Assembly: GCF_007567505.1 (NCBI RefSeq)
Contig: NZ_CP041783.1
Location: 3,596,001 to 3,660,000, forward strand
DNA: 64,000 nt
Source of the DNA: Shewanella donghaensis
Lineage (GTDB): Bacteria > Pseudomonadota > Gammaproteobacteria > Enterobacterales > Shewanellaceae
Reading direction: 5' to 3'
Shown here: one piece after another, positions 40,900 through 51,538 of the stretch
Numbering within the stretch: position 1 is the first letter of the stretch
Layout: each line of letters starts with the position of its first letter
Position numbers and translations under genes: made by a program
The notes under the pieces: model-generated
What the model was told of the DNA's origin: nothing
Seen by the model: only the letters and a program-made list of their open reading frames with translations
Databases searched by the model: none

Positions 40900-41982
40900 A
40901 TGCTGGCTTATTTAGCTGAGTATTTAACCCAGTTTTACAGTGGGTTTAATGTATTTTCATATGTCACGTTCAGAGCCATTTTAGGTTTAATGACGGGACT
41001 TATTTTCAGTTTATGGTTTGGCCCTAAATTGATTGAACGTTTGCAGTTATTACAAATCGGTCAAGTTGTTAGAAATGACGGCCCAGAATCACACTTTAGT
41101 AAGCGTGGAACACCTACAATGGGCGGCTTACTTATTTTAGCCGGCATTTTTGTCAGTGTTTTGTTATGGGGTGATTTATCTAATCGGTATGTCATCGTCA
41201 TGCTATTTGTATTAGGTGCTTTTGGCGCTATTGGTTTCTTAGATGATTATTTGAAAGTGGTAAAAAAGGACTCTAAAGGTCTGATAGCACGCTGGAAATA
41301 CGCATCACAGTCCATAGCAGCATTAGCGGTAGCTATCTATTTATATAGCTCAGCGACGATTCCGGGTGAAACTCAGTTAGTTGTGCCATTTTTCAAAGAT
41401 GTGATGCCACAATTAGGCATGCTTTATATCGTACTGGCTTATTTTACGATTGTTGGTGCGAGTAACGCGGTTAACTTAACTGATGGTCTTGATGGTTTAG
41501 CCATTATGCCGACAGTGATGGTCGCTGCAGCTTTCGCATTGATCGCTTATTTATCTGGCCATGCACAATTTGCTGATTACTTACATATTCCACACTTACC
41601 TGATGCGGGTGAGTTAGTGATTGTATGTACCGCAATTGTCGGGGCAGGTTTAGGTTTCTTATGGTTTAACACCTATCCAGCACAAGTGTTTATGGGTGAT
41701 GTAGGCTCATTAGCTTTGGGCGCAGGACTTGGCGCCATAGCCGTGCTTGTTCGCCAAGAAATCTTATTAGTTATTATGGGCGGCGTTTTTGTTATGGAAA
41801 CGGTGTCGGTGATTTTACAGGTGGGTTCTTATAAATTACGTGGTCAGCGTATTTTTAGAATGGCACCGATTCACCATCATTACGAATTAAAAGGTTGGCC
41901 AGAACCAAGGGTGATTGTTCGCTTTTGGATTATTTCACTATTCCTAGTCATGCTAGGGCTGGCAACGCTTAAGTTAAGGTAA
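40900..41982 (+). CDS. mraY: Phospho-N-acetylmuramoyl-pentapeptide transferase
   Basis: Integral membrane enzyme that makes lipid I from UDP-MurNAc-pentapeptide and undecaprenyl phosphate. About ten transmembrane segments in 360 aa. Active-site regions are [27 protein letters not shown] and the C-terminal [13 protein letters not shown]. There is no gap to murF. Confidence 0.98.
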   Translation: MLAYLAEYLTQFYSGFNVFSYVTFRAILGLMTGLIFSLWFGPKLIERLQLLQIGQVVRNDGPESHFSKRGTPTMGGLLILAGIFVSVLLWGDLSNRYVIVMLFVLGAFGAIGFLDDYLKVVKKDSKGLIARWKYASQSIAALAVAIYLYSSATIPGETQLVVPFFKDVMPQLGMLYIVLAYFTIVGASNAVNLTDGLDGLAIMPTVMVAAAFALIAYLSGHAQFADYLHIPHLPDAGELVIVCTAIVGAGLGFLWFNTYPAQVFMGDVGSLALGAGLGAIAVLVRQEILLVIMGGVFVMETVSVILQVGSYKLRGQRIFRMAPIHHHYELKGWPEPRVIVRFWIISLFLVMLGLATLKLR

Positions 41983-41988
41983 ACAGCA

Positions 41989-43314
41989 ATGCAAACATGC
42001 TATTCACACATCGTATTGGGATTAGGGGCAACAGGACTTTCTGTTGTGCGCTATTTGATGTCCCAAGGCATTACCCCATTAGTGATGGATAGTCGCAGAA
42101 CACCACCAGGAAGCGAGACATTAGCTCATGAGTTTCCTGATGTTGAGTTATTAACGGGTGGTTTTGTTTGTCGTTCATTGGTGCAAGCTAAGCAGATTAT
42201 TATTAGTCCAGGAATTCCAGTTGATACGCCAGAGATTCGTGCGGCAATGGATATGGGCATTGAAGTCATTGGTGATGTTGAACTGTTTGCTAGAGCGCTA
42301 GCCGAAAAGTCTCCATGTGTAGTTGCTATTACGGGCTCAAACGGTAAGACCACGGTGACAACCATGGTTTATGAAATGCTGAAAGCAGCAGGTAAAAAAG
42401 TCGCTGTTGGCGGTAATATTGGCATCCCTGTGTTGGATTTATTGACCACGGATGCTGACATTTATGTTCTTGAATTATCAAGCTTTCAGTTAGAAACCAC
42501 CTTTAGTTTAAATTGTGTGGCGGCAACATGTTTGAATGTCAGTGAAGATCACATGGATCGCTACCATGATATTCATTCATATCGTGCGGCTAAGTTGCGT
42601 TTATATCAACAAAGTCGTTTTGTGATGTTTAATCGTGATGATCCACTGACAGCGCCTGATGAACCGACCAATCAAAATACATTTGGTTTGGGTGTACCAG
42701 AAGGTGATGCCTGGGGCTTAGTTGATGGAAAAATATTCCATGGCGAAAGTGAAATCATGAATTTACATGATGTGAGCTTAATCGGTAGTCATAATCAGTC
42801 AAATTTATTGGCCGCAATGGCGTTAACTGATGCTTGCGGGATCGATAAGCAATTTATGATTGATATCGCCACTAACTTCAGCGGTCTTGAACACCGTTGT
42901 GAAATGGTTGGGATCAAGCAAGGTGTTACCTATATCAATGATTCTAAGGCGACCAATGTTGGGGCAACCGTTGCGGCATTGAATGGCTTAAGTGATCACT
43001 TAGGCGATTTAATCCTAATTGCTGGAGGAGAAGGTAAAGGTGCTGACTTTAAAGAGCTGACTGAATCATTAAATAATGTCACCCAGCTCATTACCTTTGG
43101 TAAAGACGGTAATAAAATCGCTAAGTTAAAGCCTGAAAGTATCGAAGTTAGTACGCTTGAAGAAGCCGTAAATAAAGCGGTTGAAATAACATTCTCAGGT
43201 GACATTGTATTATTGTCTCCTGCATGTGCAAGTACTGATATGTATAAAAACTTCATGGCTCGTGGTAATGACTTTAAACAATTGGTGGGGCTGATTGAAG
43301 ATGGCGAGGGGTGA
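41989..43314 (+). CDS. murD: UDP-N-acetylmuramoylalanine–D-glutamate ligase
   Basis: Adds D-Glu to UDP-MurNAc-L-Ala. An N-terminal Rossmann-like uracil-binding domain (IVLGLGATGLSVVRYL) is followed by the ATP loop AITGSNGKTTVTTM near 113. NVSEDHMDRYHDI and YINDSKATNVGATVAAL follow. Length is 441 aa. The 3' end overlaps the ftsW start. Confidence 0.97.
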   Translation: MQTCYSHIVLGLGATGLSVVRYLMSQGITPLVMDSRRTPPGSETLAHEFPDVELLTGGFVCRSLVQAKQIIISPGIPVDTPEIRAAMDMGIEVIGDVELFARALAEKSPCVVAITGSNGKTTVTTMVYEMLKAAGKKVAVGGNIGIPVLDLLTTDADIYVLELSSFQLETTFSLNCVAATCLNVSEDHMDRYHDIHSYRAAKLRLYQQSRFVMFNRDDPLTAPDEPTNQNTFGLGVPEGDAWGLVDGKIFHGESEIMNLHDVSLIGSHNQSNLLAAMALTDACGIDKQFMIDIATNFSGLEHRCEMVGIKQGVTYINDSKATNVGATVAALNGLSDHLGDLILIAGGEGKGADFKELTESLNNVTQLITFGKDGNKIAKLKPESIEVSTLEEAVNKAVEITFSGDIVLLSPACASTDMYKNFMARGNDFKQLVGLIEDGEG

Positions 43315-44512
43315 GCAGTTCAGCTTATTTCTAAAAAATCTTAAGCGCTTCTGGCCGAATGTATTATCGGAAAGCGCACCGAGTGAGCAGCTTTACGATC
43401 GAAGTTTATTTGTTGCTGTCGCTGGACTAATCGCTTTTGGGTTTGTGATGGTGATGTCGGCTTCTATGCCAGAAGCCCAAAAGTTAACTGACAACCCGTT
43501 TCATTTTATTTATCGCCATATAGCGTACTTAATGGGTTGTGTTGTCATTGCTTATGCTGTGCTCAATATTGAAATGAAAATATGGGAACGATATAGCGCC
43601 TATTTGGTGTTAATCGTACTGGTTATGTTGGTCGCGGTGTTACTCGTTGGCACTACCGTTAATGGGGCGACACGTTGGTTGGCAATTGGGCCCGTGCGGA
43701 TCCAGGTTGCAGAGATAGCAAAATTTGTATTTATTATTTATATGGCGGGATATTTAGTCCGTCGTCACGGTGAATTAAGAGAGAACAGTAAGGGTTTTAT
43801 CAAGCCTATTATTGTATTTACTTTATTCGCCTTGTTGATTCTTGCACAACCCGATTTAGGCACTGTGGTTGTATTGTTTGTATGTACTGTCAGTTTGTTA
43901 TTTTTGGCAGGGGCGAGAATCTTAGACTTTTTAGTGTTGATGTTTTTTGGTATTGGTTCGTTTATTTTTCTGGTGGTTTTTGAGCCTTATCGAATGCGCA
44001 GGGTGACGTCTTTTCTTGACCCTTGGGAAGATCCATTCGGTAGTGGTTACCAGTTAACACAGTCACTAATGGCTTATGGTCGTGGTGATTTATTTGGGCA
44101 AGGTTTAGGTAACAGCATACAAAAGTTATCTTATTTACCTGAAGCTCATACCGATTTCATCTTTGCAGTCATTGGCGAAGAGCTGGGTTTTGTTGGCATT
44201 GTTTGTGTCTTGAGTGTGCTATTTTTTGTCGCATTTAGAGCGATTAGATTAGGTAACTTGTGTTTGAGCATTCAACGTCCATTTGAAAGTTATTTAGCTT
44301 ATGGCATCGGTATTTGGATTTGTTTTCAGACAGTAGTTAACGTGGGTGCAAGTATTGGTATGTTGCCAACAAAAGGTCTAACACTACCGTTTATTAGTTA
44401 TGGTGGCAGTAGTTTGTGGGTCATGACTGCAGCAGTTATGTTATTAATTCGAATTGACTATGAACGACGATTAAGTTTGATTCAAGCGGTGCAAGGGAGA
44501 GTAAAGAAATGA
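43301..44512 (+). CDS. ftsW: Peptidoglycan glycosyltransferase FtsW
   Basis: SEDS-family septal glycan polymerase that works with FtsI. About ten transmembrane segments. Characteristic parts are SASMPEA near the first helices, NGATRWLAIGPVRIQVAEIAK, QPDLGTVVVL, EAHTDFIFAVIGEELGF and LPTKGLTLPFISYGGSS. A TTG at 43295 is also in frame; the ATG at 43301 is preferred. It overlaps the murD end by 14 bp and the murG start by 4 bp. Confidence 0.96.
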   Translation: MARGEQFSLFLKNLKRFWPNVLSESAPSEQLYDRSLFVAVAGLIAFGFVMVMSASMPEAQKLTDNPFHFIYRHIAYLMGCVVIAYAVLNIEMKIWERYSAYLVLIVLVMLVAVLLVGTTVNGATRWLAIGPVRIQVAEIAKFVFIIYMAGYLVRRHGELRENSKGFIKPIIVFTLFALLILAQPDLGTVVVLFVCTVSLLFLAGARILDFLVLMFFGIGSFIFLVVFEPYRMRRVTSFLDPWEDPFGSGYQLTQSLMAYGRGDLFGQGLGNSIQKLSYLPEAHTDFIFAVIGEELGFVGIVCVLSVLFFVAFRAIRLGNLCLSIQRPFESYLAYGIGIWICFQTVVNVGASIGMLPTKGLTLPFISYGGSSLWVMTAAVMLLIRIDYERRLSLIQAVQGRVKK

Positions 44513-45609
44513 GCCCTAATATGACAAGTGCACCCAAGTTATTGGTGATGGCAGGTGGGACTGGCGGACATGTTTTTCCTGCACTCGCTGTCGCAAAAGC
44601 ATTATCAGATAAAGGTTGGCAAGTACGCTGGTTAGGTACGGCTGACAGAATGGAAGCAAGGTTAGTCCCTCAACACGGGTTTGATATTGAATTTATCGAT
44701 ATTAAAGGTGTTAGAGGCAATGGCATCATTCGAAAATTAGCAGCGCCATTTAAAATTTTACGTTCTATTATGCAAGCGAAGTCGTTCATTAATGATTATG
44801 AACCCAATGTGATTTTGGGCATGGGTGGTTTTGCCAGTGGTCCTGGCGGTGTAGCCGCTAAATTGTCTGGCATTCCATTAGTGTTGCATGAACAAAATGC
44901 GATTCCGGGAATGACTAATAAGCTGCTGTCAAAAATCGCTAACAAGGTACTGTGCGCATTTCCTGATACCTTTTTACCGGCTGTTAACGCTGAAGTTGTT
45001 GGTAACCCAATTCGACAGGAATTAGTTGAGTTAGGCCAAGAGTTAGTTTTCGCTGAGGATGAAGCACTGAAAGTGTTAGTTGTTGGCGGCAGTTTAGGTG
45101 CAAAAGTATTTAATGATGTTATGCCAGAGGTTGTCGCTCATTTGAGTTTGCAGCACTCAGTGACGGTGTGGCATCAAGTTGGTAAAGGCAATGAAGCTAA
45201 GGTTAAAGCGCTTTACCAAGATAAAGGTCAAGCAGCTAGCGTCAATGTTGCTGAGTTTATTGATGACATGGAAGCGGCTTATCGTTGGGCTGACGTCGTT
45301 GTTTGCCGTTCTGGTGCATTAACCGTATCAGAATTAGCAGCTGTCGGGCGTGGCAGTATATTGGTGCCATATCCACATGCAGTGGATGATCATCAAACTA
45401 AAAATGCTTCAGTATTAGTAGAAGCTGGAGCGGCATTTTTATTACCGCAAACCATATTAAATGCAGATAACTTGGCTGAAAAACTCAATTTGTTTGCTGA
45501 AAATCGACACGTAGTTTCTCAAATGGCACATCAAGCCAGAAGTGTTGCAGTATTAGATGCAACCCAACGTGTCGCCAGTATTTGTGCTGAATTAGCACGA
45601 AAGGATTAA
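44509..45609 (+). CDS. murG: UDP-GlcNAc:lipid I GlcNAc-transferase (MurG)
   Basis: Peripheral membrane glycosyltransferase that converts lipid I to lipid II. The glycine-rich loop [16 protein letters not shown] (about 13–28), [42 protein letters not shown] and the C-terminal [15 protein letters not shown] are all typical. Length is 366 aa. GGGAG lies about 10 nt before the ATG inside ftsW. Confidence 0.98.
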   Translation: MSPNMTSAPKLLVMAGGTGGHVFPALAVAKALSDKGWQVRWLGTADRMEARLVPQHGFDIEFIDIKGVRGNGIIRKLAAPFKILRSIMQAKSFINDYEPNVILGMGGFASGPGGVAAKLSGIPLVLHEQNAIPGMTNKLLSKIANKVLCAFPDTFLPAVNAEVVGNPIRQELVELGQELVFAEDEALKVLVVGGSLGAKVFNDVMPEVVAHLSLQHSVTVWHQVGKGNEAKVKALYQDKGQAASVNVAEFIDDMEAAYRWADVVVCRSGALTVSELAAVGRGSILVPYPHAVDDHQTKNASVLVEAGAAFLLPQTILNADNLAEKLNLFAENRHVVSQMAHQARSVAVLDATQRVASICAELARKD

Positions 45610-45610
45610 C

Positions 45611-47077
45611 ATGATTAAAACAGAAAAGTACGCCCAATTACGCACAATGATCCCTGAGATGAGACGGGTTAAAAAAATCCATTTCGTCGGTATTGGTGGC
45701 GCTGGTATGGGGGGTATTGCTGAAGTATTAGTGAATGAAGGTTATCACATTAGTGGTTCTGACATCGCTAACAACACCGTAACAGAAAGGCTTGAGAGTT
45801 TAGGTGCTAAGATCATTATTGGCCATCAAGCACAAAGCGTTACTGATGTTGATGTGGTGGTTGTCTCAACTGCAATCAATACTGAAAATCCAGAGATTAT
45901 AGCTGCAAAAGAGCAACGTATTCCGATTGTTCGCCGCGCAGAAATGTTAGCTGAGCTTATGCGTTATCGTCATGGTGTTGCCATTGCGGGCACACACGGT
46001 AAAACGACGACAACAAGTTTGATTGCCAGTGTATACGGACAAGCAGAACGTGATCCAACATTCGTTATTGGCGGGTTATTAAATAGCGCAGGTACCAATG
46101 CTAGATTGGGCACAAGCCGTTATTTGATTGCTGAAGCAGATGAAAGTGATGCCAGTTTTTTGCACTTACAACCAATGGTAAGTGTGATTACCAATATCGA
46201 AGCTGACCATATGGATACCTATGACGGTGATTTTGAAAAATTGAAAACGACTTTTATCGATTTTTTACATAACTTACCTTTCTATGGTGTCGCAGTGATG
46301 TGCATCGATGATGAAGTTATTCAAGAGATAATGCCTAGAGTCGGTAGACAAGTTGTCACTTACGGGTTTAGTGAAAATGCAGATGTGCAGGCTCTTAATT
46401 TTAATCAAGTGGGGCATCAGAGTCAGTTTAGTGTCCGTCGTAAAAACCGTGATGATTTAGATATCGTGTTAAATCTTCCTGGTGAACACAATGTGCTAAA
46501 TGCTTTAGCGGCCATAGCTGTGGCAACGGAAGATGAAATTGACGATGAAGCTATTGTTACCGCTCTTGCAGAATTTGAAGGCATTGGCCGTCGTTTCCAG
46601 CACCTAGGTGAGTTTGATACTGCTAACGGTAAAGTGATGGTTGTGGATGACTATGGTCATCACCCAAGCGAGGTGCTTGCAACCATAAAAGCGGTAAGAG
46701 CAGGTTGGCCTGATAAGCGTTTAGTGATGGCTTATCAGCCCCACCGTTATAGCCGTACTCGTGACCTATATGAAGATTTTGTTGAAGTACTATCACAAGT
46801 GGACGGATTGTTATTACTGGATGTCTACGCAGCAGGTGAGAGTGTAATTCCTGGCGCTGACAGCAGAGCTTTATGCCGCTCGATTCGTTTAAGAGGCCAA
46901 GTAGACCCTATATTTGTGGCTTCACCTGAATTACTGGTAGATGTGTTGCCAAATGTACTGCAAGAAGGTGATTTATTATTAACCCAAGGCGCGGGCAATA
47001 TTGGCGCTTTGTCAAAGCAGCTTGCAGCGACGAACTTGGGTTTTAATACTGCTATCATTGAAAATAATGCTGAATAA
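45611..47077 (+). CDS. murC: UDP-N-acetylmuramate–L-alanine ligase
   Basis: First Mur ligase, adding L-Ala to UDP-MurNAc. [17 protein letters not shown] (about 24–40), ATP loop [14 protein letters not shown] near 125, [14 protein letters not shown] and [11 protein letters not shown] identify it. Length is 488 aa. Unlike E. coli, no ddlB follows; ftsQ comes after a 119-bp gap. Confidence 0.98.
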   Translation: MIKTEKYAQLRTMIPEMRRVKKIHFVGIGGAGMGGIAEVLVNEGYHISGSDIANNTVTERLESLGAKIIIGHQAQSVTDVDVVVVSTAINTENPEIIAAKEQRIPIVRRAEMLAELMRYRHGVAIAGTHGKTTTTSLIASVYGQAERDPTFVIGGLLNSAGTNARLGTSRYLIAEADESDASFLHLQPMVSVITNIEADHMDTYDGDFEKLKTTFIDFLHNLPFYGVAVMCIDDEVIQEIMPRVGRQVVTYGFSENADVQALNFNQVGHQSQFSVRRKNRDDLDIVLNLPGEHNVLNALAAIAVATEDEIDDEAIVTALAEFEGIGRRFQHLGEFDTANGKVMVVDDYGHHPSEVLATIKAVRAGWPDKRLVMAYQPHRYSRTRDLYEDFVEVLSQVDGLLLLDVYAAGESVIPGADSRALCRSIRLRGQVDPIFVASPELLVDVLPNVLQEGDLLLTQGAGNIGALSKQLAATNLGFNTAIIENNAE

Positions 47078-47110
47078 CTTACAGTCTATAAATGGTTGTA
47101 AAATATAATC

Positions 47111-47139
47111 TTTAATACGAGCGGTATGCTAGATATAAT
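47111..47139 (+). promoter_or_regulatory. Candidate internal promoter before ftsQ
   Basis: In the 119-bp murC–ftsQ gap, TATAAT occurs twice (47104–47109 and 47134–47139). The second has TTTAAT 17 bp upstream as a possible −35. The −35 is poor. Confidence 0.35.
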
Positions 47140-47196
47140 GGTGAATGACTGCATGAAATTGAAATTGACATTGTATAAATTGGAGTTGCAGTAACC

Positions 47197-47964
47197 GTGG
47201 CGTGGAGTGACAAAGCTCGCCAGTTAAAAGGCCATTTAAATGAAATTAATTGGTATTTATATACGGGGTTAGTGTTTTTACTCATTGTACTAATGACAAT
47301 TTTTTTAGCTGGTTTTAAGTTGAATGTGCTATTGAATGATGCTGATGCATTGCCTATTGAGGCAGTAGCAGTAAGAGGCGAAAGGTTATATACCACAGAC
47401 TCCGAAATTCAAGCAGCACTACAGGAATTAATGCAGCGGAGTTTTTTTAGTGCTGACGTAGAGGAAGTGCAGGAGGCATTAGAGTCATTACCTTGGGTTT
47501 ATCACGCTTCGGTAAGGCGTGAGTGGCCGGCAAAATTGAAAGTGACGTTGCAAGAGCAACATGCTGTAGCCCATTGGAATGGTGATGATTGGCTTAATGT
47601 GAATGGCGAAGTGTTTGTTGCCCAATCTCATCCAACGATCAATGCTTTACCTATGTTGTCTGGACCAGAAGAAATGTCAGCTGAAGTGTTAACTAGCTAT
47701 CAGCAAATAGAAGATTTATTAAGTATTAATGGTTTTAAACTCGCGAGTTTAAGTTTAAGTCCTCGTCATGCTTGGCATGCGACACTGGATAATGGCATCC
47801 TGCTTGAAATTGGCAGGGAAGATAAGATGTCGAGAATACAAAGATTTATTAATGTTTACCCTGAAATAACCAAAAATGACAAGCCAATAGCGACGATAGA
47901 TTTACGCTATGACACAGGTGTAGCTGTGGGCTGGGATGATACTAAAACAGAGAGTCGACACTAA
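47197..47964 (+). CDS. ftsQ: Cell division protein FtsQ
   Basis: Bitopic divisome scaffold. One transmembrane helix (about 20–43) is followed by a periplasmic POTRA domain (PIEAVAVRGERLYTTDSEIQAAL, about 52–74) and the β domain through LRYDTGVAVGW. The 255-aa length and the position before ftsA fit. The start is GTG with a GTTGCAG sequence upstream, not a strong ribosome site. It ends one base before ftsA. Confidence 0.94.
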   Translation: MAWSDKARQLKGHLNEINWYLYTGLVFLLIVLMTIFLAGFKLNVLLNDADALPIEAVAVRGERLYTTDSEIQAALQELMQRSFFSADVEEVQEALESLPWVYHASVRREWPAKLKVTLQEQHAVAHWNGDDWLNVNGEVFVAQSHPTINALPMLSGPEEMSAEVLTSYQQIEDLLSINGFKLASLSLSPRHAWHATLDNGILLEIGREDKMSRIQRFINVYPEITKNDKPIATIDLRYDTGVAVGWDDTKTESRH

Positions 47965-49200
47965 ATGACCAAGAATCAGGAAAGAAATCTTATCGTAGGC
48001 TTGGATATTGGCACCTCTAAGGTGGCAGTAATCATTGGTGAAGTGCTACCCGACGGTGAGATAAGCGTGGTCGGTTTAGGTAATCATCCATCTCGCGGTA
48101 TGGATAAGGGTGGCGTAAATGATCTGGACTCTATTGTACGCAGTGTGCAAAGAGCACTAGATCAAGCTGAACTGATGGCAGACTGTCAGGTTTCATCTGT
48201 TTACTTAAGTATTTCAGGTAAACATATTGCATGCCAAAATGAAAATGGAATGGTGTCGATTAATGATGAAGAAGTAACACAAGAAGATGTGGAAAATGTT
48301 ATCCATACTGCGCGTTCGGTAAAGATCCCGACAGAGCGAAGAATCCTTCATGTGTTACCTCAAGAATATTCAATTGATGTTCAAGATGGTATTAAGAGCC
48401 CTATTGGTATGTCAGGTATGCGTATGGAAGCGAAAGCGCATATTGTTACCTGCGCAAATGATATGGCTAAAAATATTACTAAGAGCGTCGAGCGCTGCGG
48501 TTTAACCGTTGATGACCTTGTTTTCTCAGGTATTGCATCAGCAGACTCAGTGCTAACCAATGATGAAAAAGATTTAGGGGTATGTATTGTGGATATCGGT
48601 GGTGGCACCACCGATATAGCAGTCTATACCAACGGTGCATTAAGACATTGCGCTGTGATATCAGTAGCCGGCAATCAAGTGACAAGTGATATTGCAAAAA
48701 TATTCCGTACACCGTTGACGCACGCTGAACAGATAAAAGTACAGTTTGCCAGCGCGAGAAGCGCAATGGTAAGTCGCGAAGATAGTATTGAAGTGCCTTC
48801 AGTTGGCGGTAGACCTTCACGCAGCATGTCACGACATACGTTAGCGGAAGTGGTTGAGCCAAGGTATCAAGAGCTATTTGAATTAGTATTGAAAGAATTA
48901 ACCGACAGTGGTTTAGAAGATCAAATCGCTGCAGGGATCGTTTTAACAGGTGGTACGTCATCGATTACAGGTGCTGTAGATATTGCAGAAGCAACTTTCG
49001 GGATGCCAGTAAGGGTAGCGACACCACTACCTGTTAAAGGGTTAAATGAATATGTAGATCAACCTATTTACTCAACAGGAATAGGTTTGCTTCATTATGG
49101 CGCCAGACGCGTAATCGAACGTCAGTTCGAGCGACCTGAGCGTCAAGGGGTTACCAGTCTTTTGAATCGGGTCAAAAGCTGGTTTAAGGGTGAATTTTAA
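47965..49200 (+). CDS. ftsA: Cell division protein FtsA
   Basis: Actin-like protein that tethers FtsZ filaments to the membrane. The phosphate loops GLDIGTSKVAVIIGEV (about 12–27) and VDIGGGTTDIAVY (about 210–222) and the adenosine loop VLTGGTSSITG are visible. The C-terminal amphipathic helix (LLNRVKSWFKGEF) is the membrane-targeting tail. Length is 411 aa. Confidence 0.97.
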   Translation: MTKNQERNLIVGLDIGTSKVAVIIGEVLPDGEISVVGLGNHPSRGMDKGGVNDLDSIVRSVQRALDQAELMADCQVSSVYLSISGKHIACQNENGMVSINDEEVTQEDVENVIHTARSVKIPTERRILHVLPQEYSIDVQDGIKSPIGMSGMRMEAKAHIVTCANDMAKNITKSVERCGLTVDDLVFSGIASADSVLTNDEKDLGVCIVDIGGGTTDIAVYTNGALRHCAVISVAGNQVTSDIAKIFRTPLTHAEQIKVQFASARSAMVSREDSIEVPSVGGRPSRSMSRHTLAEVVEPRYQELFELVLKELTDSGLEDQIAAGIVLTGGTSSITGAVDIAEATFGMPVRVATPLPVKGLNEYVDQPIYSTGIGLLHYGARRVIERQFERPERQGVTSLLNRVKSWFKGEF

Positions 49201-49226
49201 TAACGCAGGCAAACGGAGATCAGACT

Positions 49227-50402
49227 ATGTTTGAGATCATGGACACTCATAACGACGAAGCGGTGATCAAAGTCATCGGCGTCGGTGGCGGCGGCGGAAA
49301 CGCAGTCGAACATATGGTAAAGCACAGCATCGAAGGTGTTGAGTTTATCGTAACAAACACGGATGCTCAGGCATTACGTAAGTCAGGTGCTGGCTCTACT
49401 ATTCAATTAGGACGTGATGTCACTAAAGGATTGGGTGCTGGAGCAAATCCTGATGTTGGTCGTCAAGCGGCTGAAGAAGATAAAGAAAACATTCGTGCTG
49501 CGATTAAAGGATCTGACATGATCTTTATTGCTGCAGGTATGGGTGGTGGTACCGGTACTGGTGCAGCCCCTGTTGTTGCAGAAATTGCGCGTGAAGAAGG
49601 TATTCTGACCGTTGCAGTAGTGACAAAGCCTTTCCCATTTGAAGGCAAAAAACGCATGTTATTTGCTGAGCAAGGTATTGCTGAACTTGCCAAGCATGTT
49701 GACTCATTAATTACGATCCCAAATGAAAAACTATTAAAAGTATTGGGTCGTGGTACATCATTATTAGACGCATTTGCTGCAGCTAATAATGTATTACTAG
49801 GTGCAGTCCAAGGTATTGCTGAGTTAATTACCCGTCCAGGTTTAATCAACGTGGATTTCGCCGATGTTAAAACAGTGATGTCTGAAATGGGTAATGCCAT
49901 GATGGGTACTGGCGTAGCAACTGGCGATGACCGTGCCGAAGAAGCGGCAGAAGCGGCTGTTGCAAGTCCATTACTAGAAGATATTGATCTAGCTGGCGCC
50001 CGTGGCGTATTGGTCAATATTACTGCCGGTATGGATATCAGTATTGAAGAGTTAGAAACCGTGGGTAACCATGTTAAAGCTTACGCATCTGATAATGCTA
50101 CCGTAGTCGTTGGCGCAGTAATCGATCCTGAAATGAGTGAAGAGCTTCGTGTCACCGTGGTTGCTACTGGTATTGGCGCTGAGAAAAAGCCTGATATTCA
50201 ATTAGTCACTAAACCGGTTTCACGTCCAGAGCCAGCACCTATTGAAGCGAAAGTTGAGCAAGCTGATGAGCATATTACAGCAAGTTATGTGGCGCCTACG
50301 GGCAATGCTGTTCCAGCTCAACAGCCAGTAGCACAACCAGCTACACGTGTAGACGGTGACTATTTAGATATCCCTGCATTTTTACGTAAGCAAGCAGATT
50401 AA
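49227..50402 (+). CDS. ftsZ: Cell division protein FtsZ
   Basis: Tubulin-like GTPase that forms the division ring. The tubulin signature GGGTGTG starts near residue 106 and the catalytic T7 region (NVDFADVKTVMSEMG) near 207–221. A variable linker (about 320–375, Pro/Ala/Gln rich) leads to the conserved C-terminal peptide DYLDIPAFLRKQAD, which binds FtsA, ZipA and SlmA. Length is 391 aa. A GGAGAT precedes the ATG. Confidence 0.98.
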   Translation: MFEIMDTHNDEAVIKVIGVGGGGGNAVEHMVKHSIEGVEFIVTNTDAQALRKSGAGSTIQLGRDVTKGLGAGANPDVGRQAAEEDKENIRAAIKGSDMIFIAAGMGGGTGTGAAPVVAEIAREEGILTVAVVTKPFPFEGKKRMLFAEQGIAELAKHVDSLITIPNEKLLKVLGRGTSLLDAFAAANNVLLGAVQGIAELITRPGLINVDFADVKTVMSEMGNAMMGTGVATGDDRAEEAAEAAVASPLLEDIDLAGARGVLVNITAGMDISIEELETVGNHVKAYASDNATVVVGAVIDPEMSEELRVTVVATGIGAEKKPDIQLVTKPVSRPEPAPIEAKVEQADEHITASYVAPTGNAVPAQQPVAQPATRVDGDYLDIPAFLRKQAD

Positions 50403-50612
50403 TTTAAATCTGACAGCAAAGTTAAAATGTTGAATAACTAAGATGTTGATAGAATGTTGCTTGTGTAAGTAGAGGCGTATTAAAAACTACTATATGGTAT
50501 TTTTTTTGTGAAAAGCCAATTTTATGGTAGTATACGGCCTCAGCTTACTGGGTGAACTCAGTGTATTTAGCTTGTGAATGTTTATTTTAAAGTGATTAAA
50601 ACGGGTAACTGA

Positions 50613-51533
50613 ATGATTTTTCAAAGAACTGTTCAAAAAATGGTGAAGAGTACTGGTGTCGGGCTTCATTCCGGCAACAAGGTAACTCTTTGCATTATGC
50701 CCGCACCTGTCAATACTGGTATCGTACTTCGACGTACTGATTTAAGCCCTGCTGTGGAAATCCCAGCAAAGGCGCATTTAGTGCGTGAAACAACAATGTG
50801 TACGGCATTGGTGAATGATGAAGGTGTTCGCATTTCAACTATCGAACATTTGTTTGCAGCGCTTGCAGGCCTTGGCATTGATAACGCAGTTATTGAAGTT
50901 GATGCTCCTGAAATCCCGATTATGGATGGCAGTGCAAGTCCGTTTGTTTTTTTACTGCAAAGTGCAGGTATTAAAGAGCAAGCGGTTGCTAAAAAATATA
51001 TCAAAATCAATAAGACTATACGTGTTGAAGACGGAGATAAATGGGCTGAATTAAAGCCATTTAAAGGCTTTAGAGTTGATTTTAAAATTGACTTTGATCA
51101 CCCTGAAATCTCACGTAGTCAACAACACATGATTATGGATTTTTCAACATCGGCTTTTGTTAAAGATATCAGCCGTGCTAGAACATTTGGTTTTATGAGA
51201 GATATTGAATATCTTCGAGCCAATAACTTAGCACTTGGCGGCAGCATGGAAAATGCTGTAGTGCTTGATGAGTATCGAGTCCTTAACCCTGATGGTCTGC
51301 GATATGAAGACGAATTCGTTAAGCACAAGATTTTAGATGCATTTGGTGATTTATATGTTGCAGGTCATGCCATCGTTGGTGAGTTCTGTGCATATAAAAC
51401 GGGTCATGCTTTGAATAACCAATTGGTTAGAGCATTGCTGGCTCAACAGGAAGCCTGGGAGTTAGTTAGCTTCGAAAATGAAGTTGATGTTCCTTTAAGC
51501 TTTATGGTGCCAGGTGCCGCATCTTTAGCATAA
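50613..51533 (+). CDS. lpxC: UDP-3-O-acyl-N-acetylglucosamine deacetylase
   Basis: Zinc deacetylase, the committed step of lipid A synthesis. Zinc ligands are His79 in [10 protein letters not shown] and the HKILDAFGD motif (His and Asp about 238 and 242). The [12 protein letters not shown] and [10 protein letters not shown] blocks are conserved. Length is 306 aa. A 210-bp spacer after ftsZ probably holds its own promoter; a weak TTGTGA/TAGTAT pair is present near 50507–50534. It converges on dciA with a 5-bp gap, and its terminator lies inside dciA. Confidence 0.97.
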   Translation: MIFQRTVQKMVKSTGVGLHSGNKVTLCIMPAPVNTGIVLRRTDLSPAVEIPAKAHLVRETTMCTALVNDEGVRISTIEHLFAALAGLGIDNAVIEVDAPEIPIMDGSASPFVFLLQSAGIKEQAVAKKYIKINKTIRVEDGDKWAELKPFKGFRVDFKIDFDHPEISRSQQHMIMDFSTSAFVKDISRARTFGFMRDIEYLRANNLALGGSMENAVVLDEYRVLNPDGLRYEDEFVKHKILDAFGDLYVAGHAIVGEFCAYKTGHALNNQLVRALLAQQEAWELVSFENEVDVPLSFMVPGAASLA

Positions 51534-51538
51534 AGTAG

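Noticed and set aside
47112..47396. Small gene in the missing ddl position
   Set aside because: The only frame is on the minus strand and overlaps ftsQ; no ddl similarity.
49463..50017. 184-codon frame antisense to ftsZ
   Set aside because: Shadow frame with Ser/Ala/Pro bias produced by ftsZ codon use.
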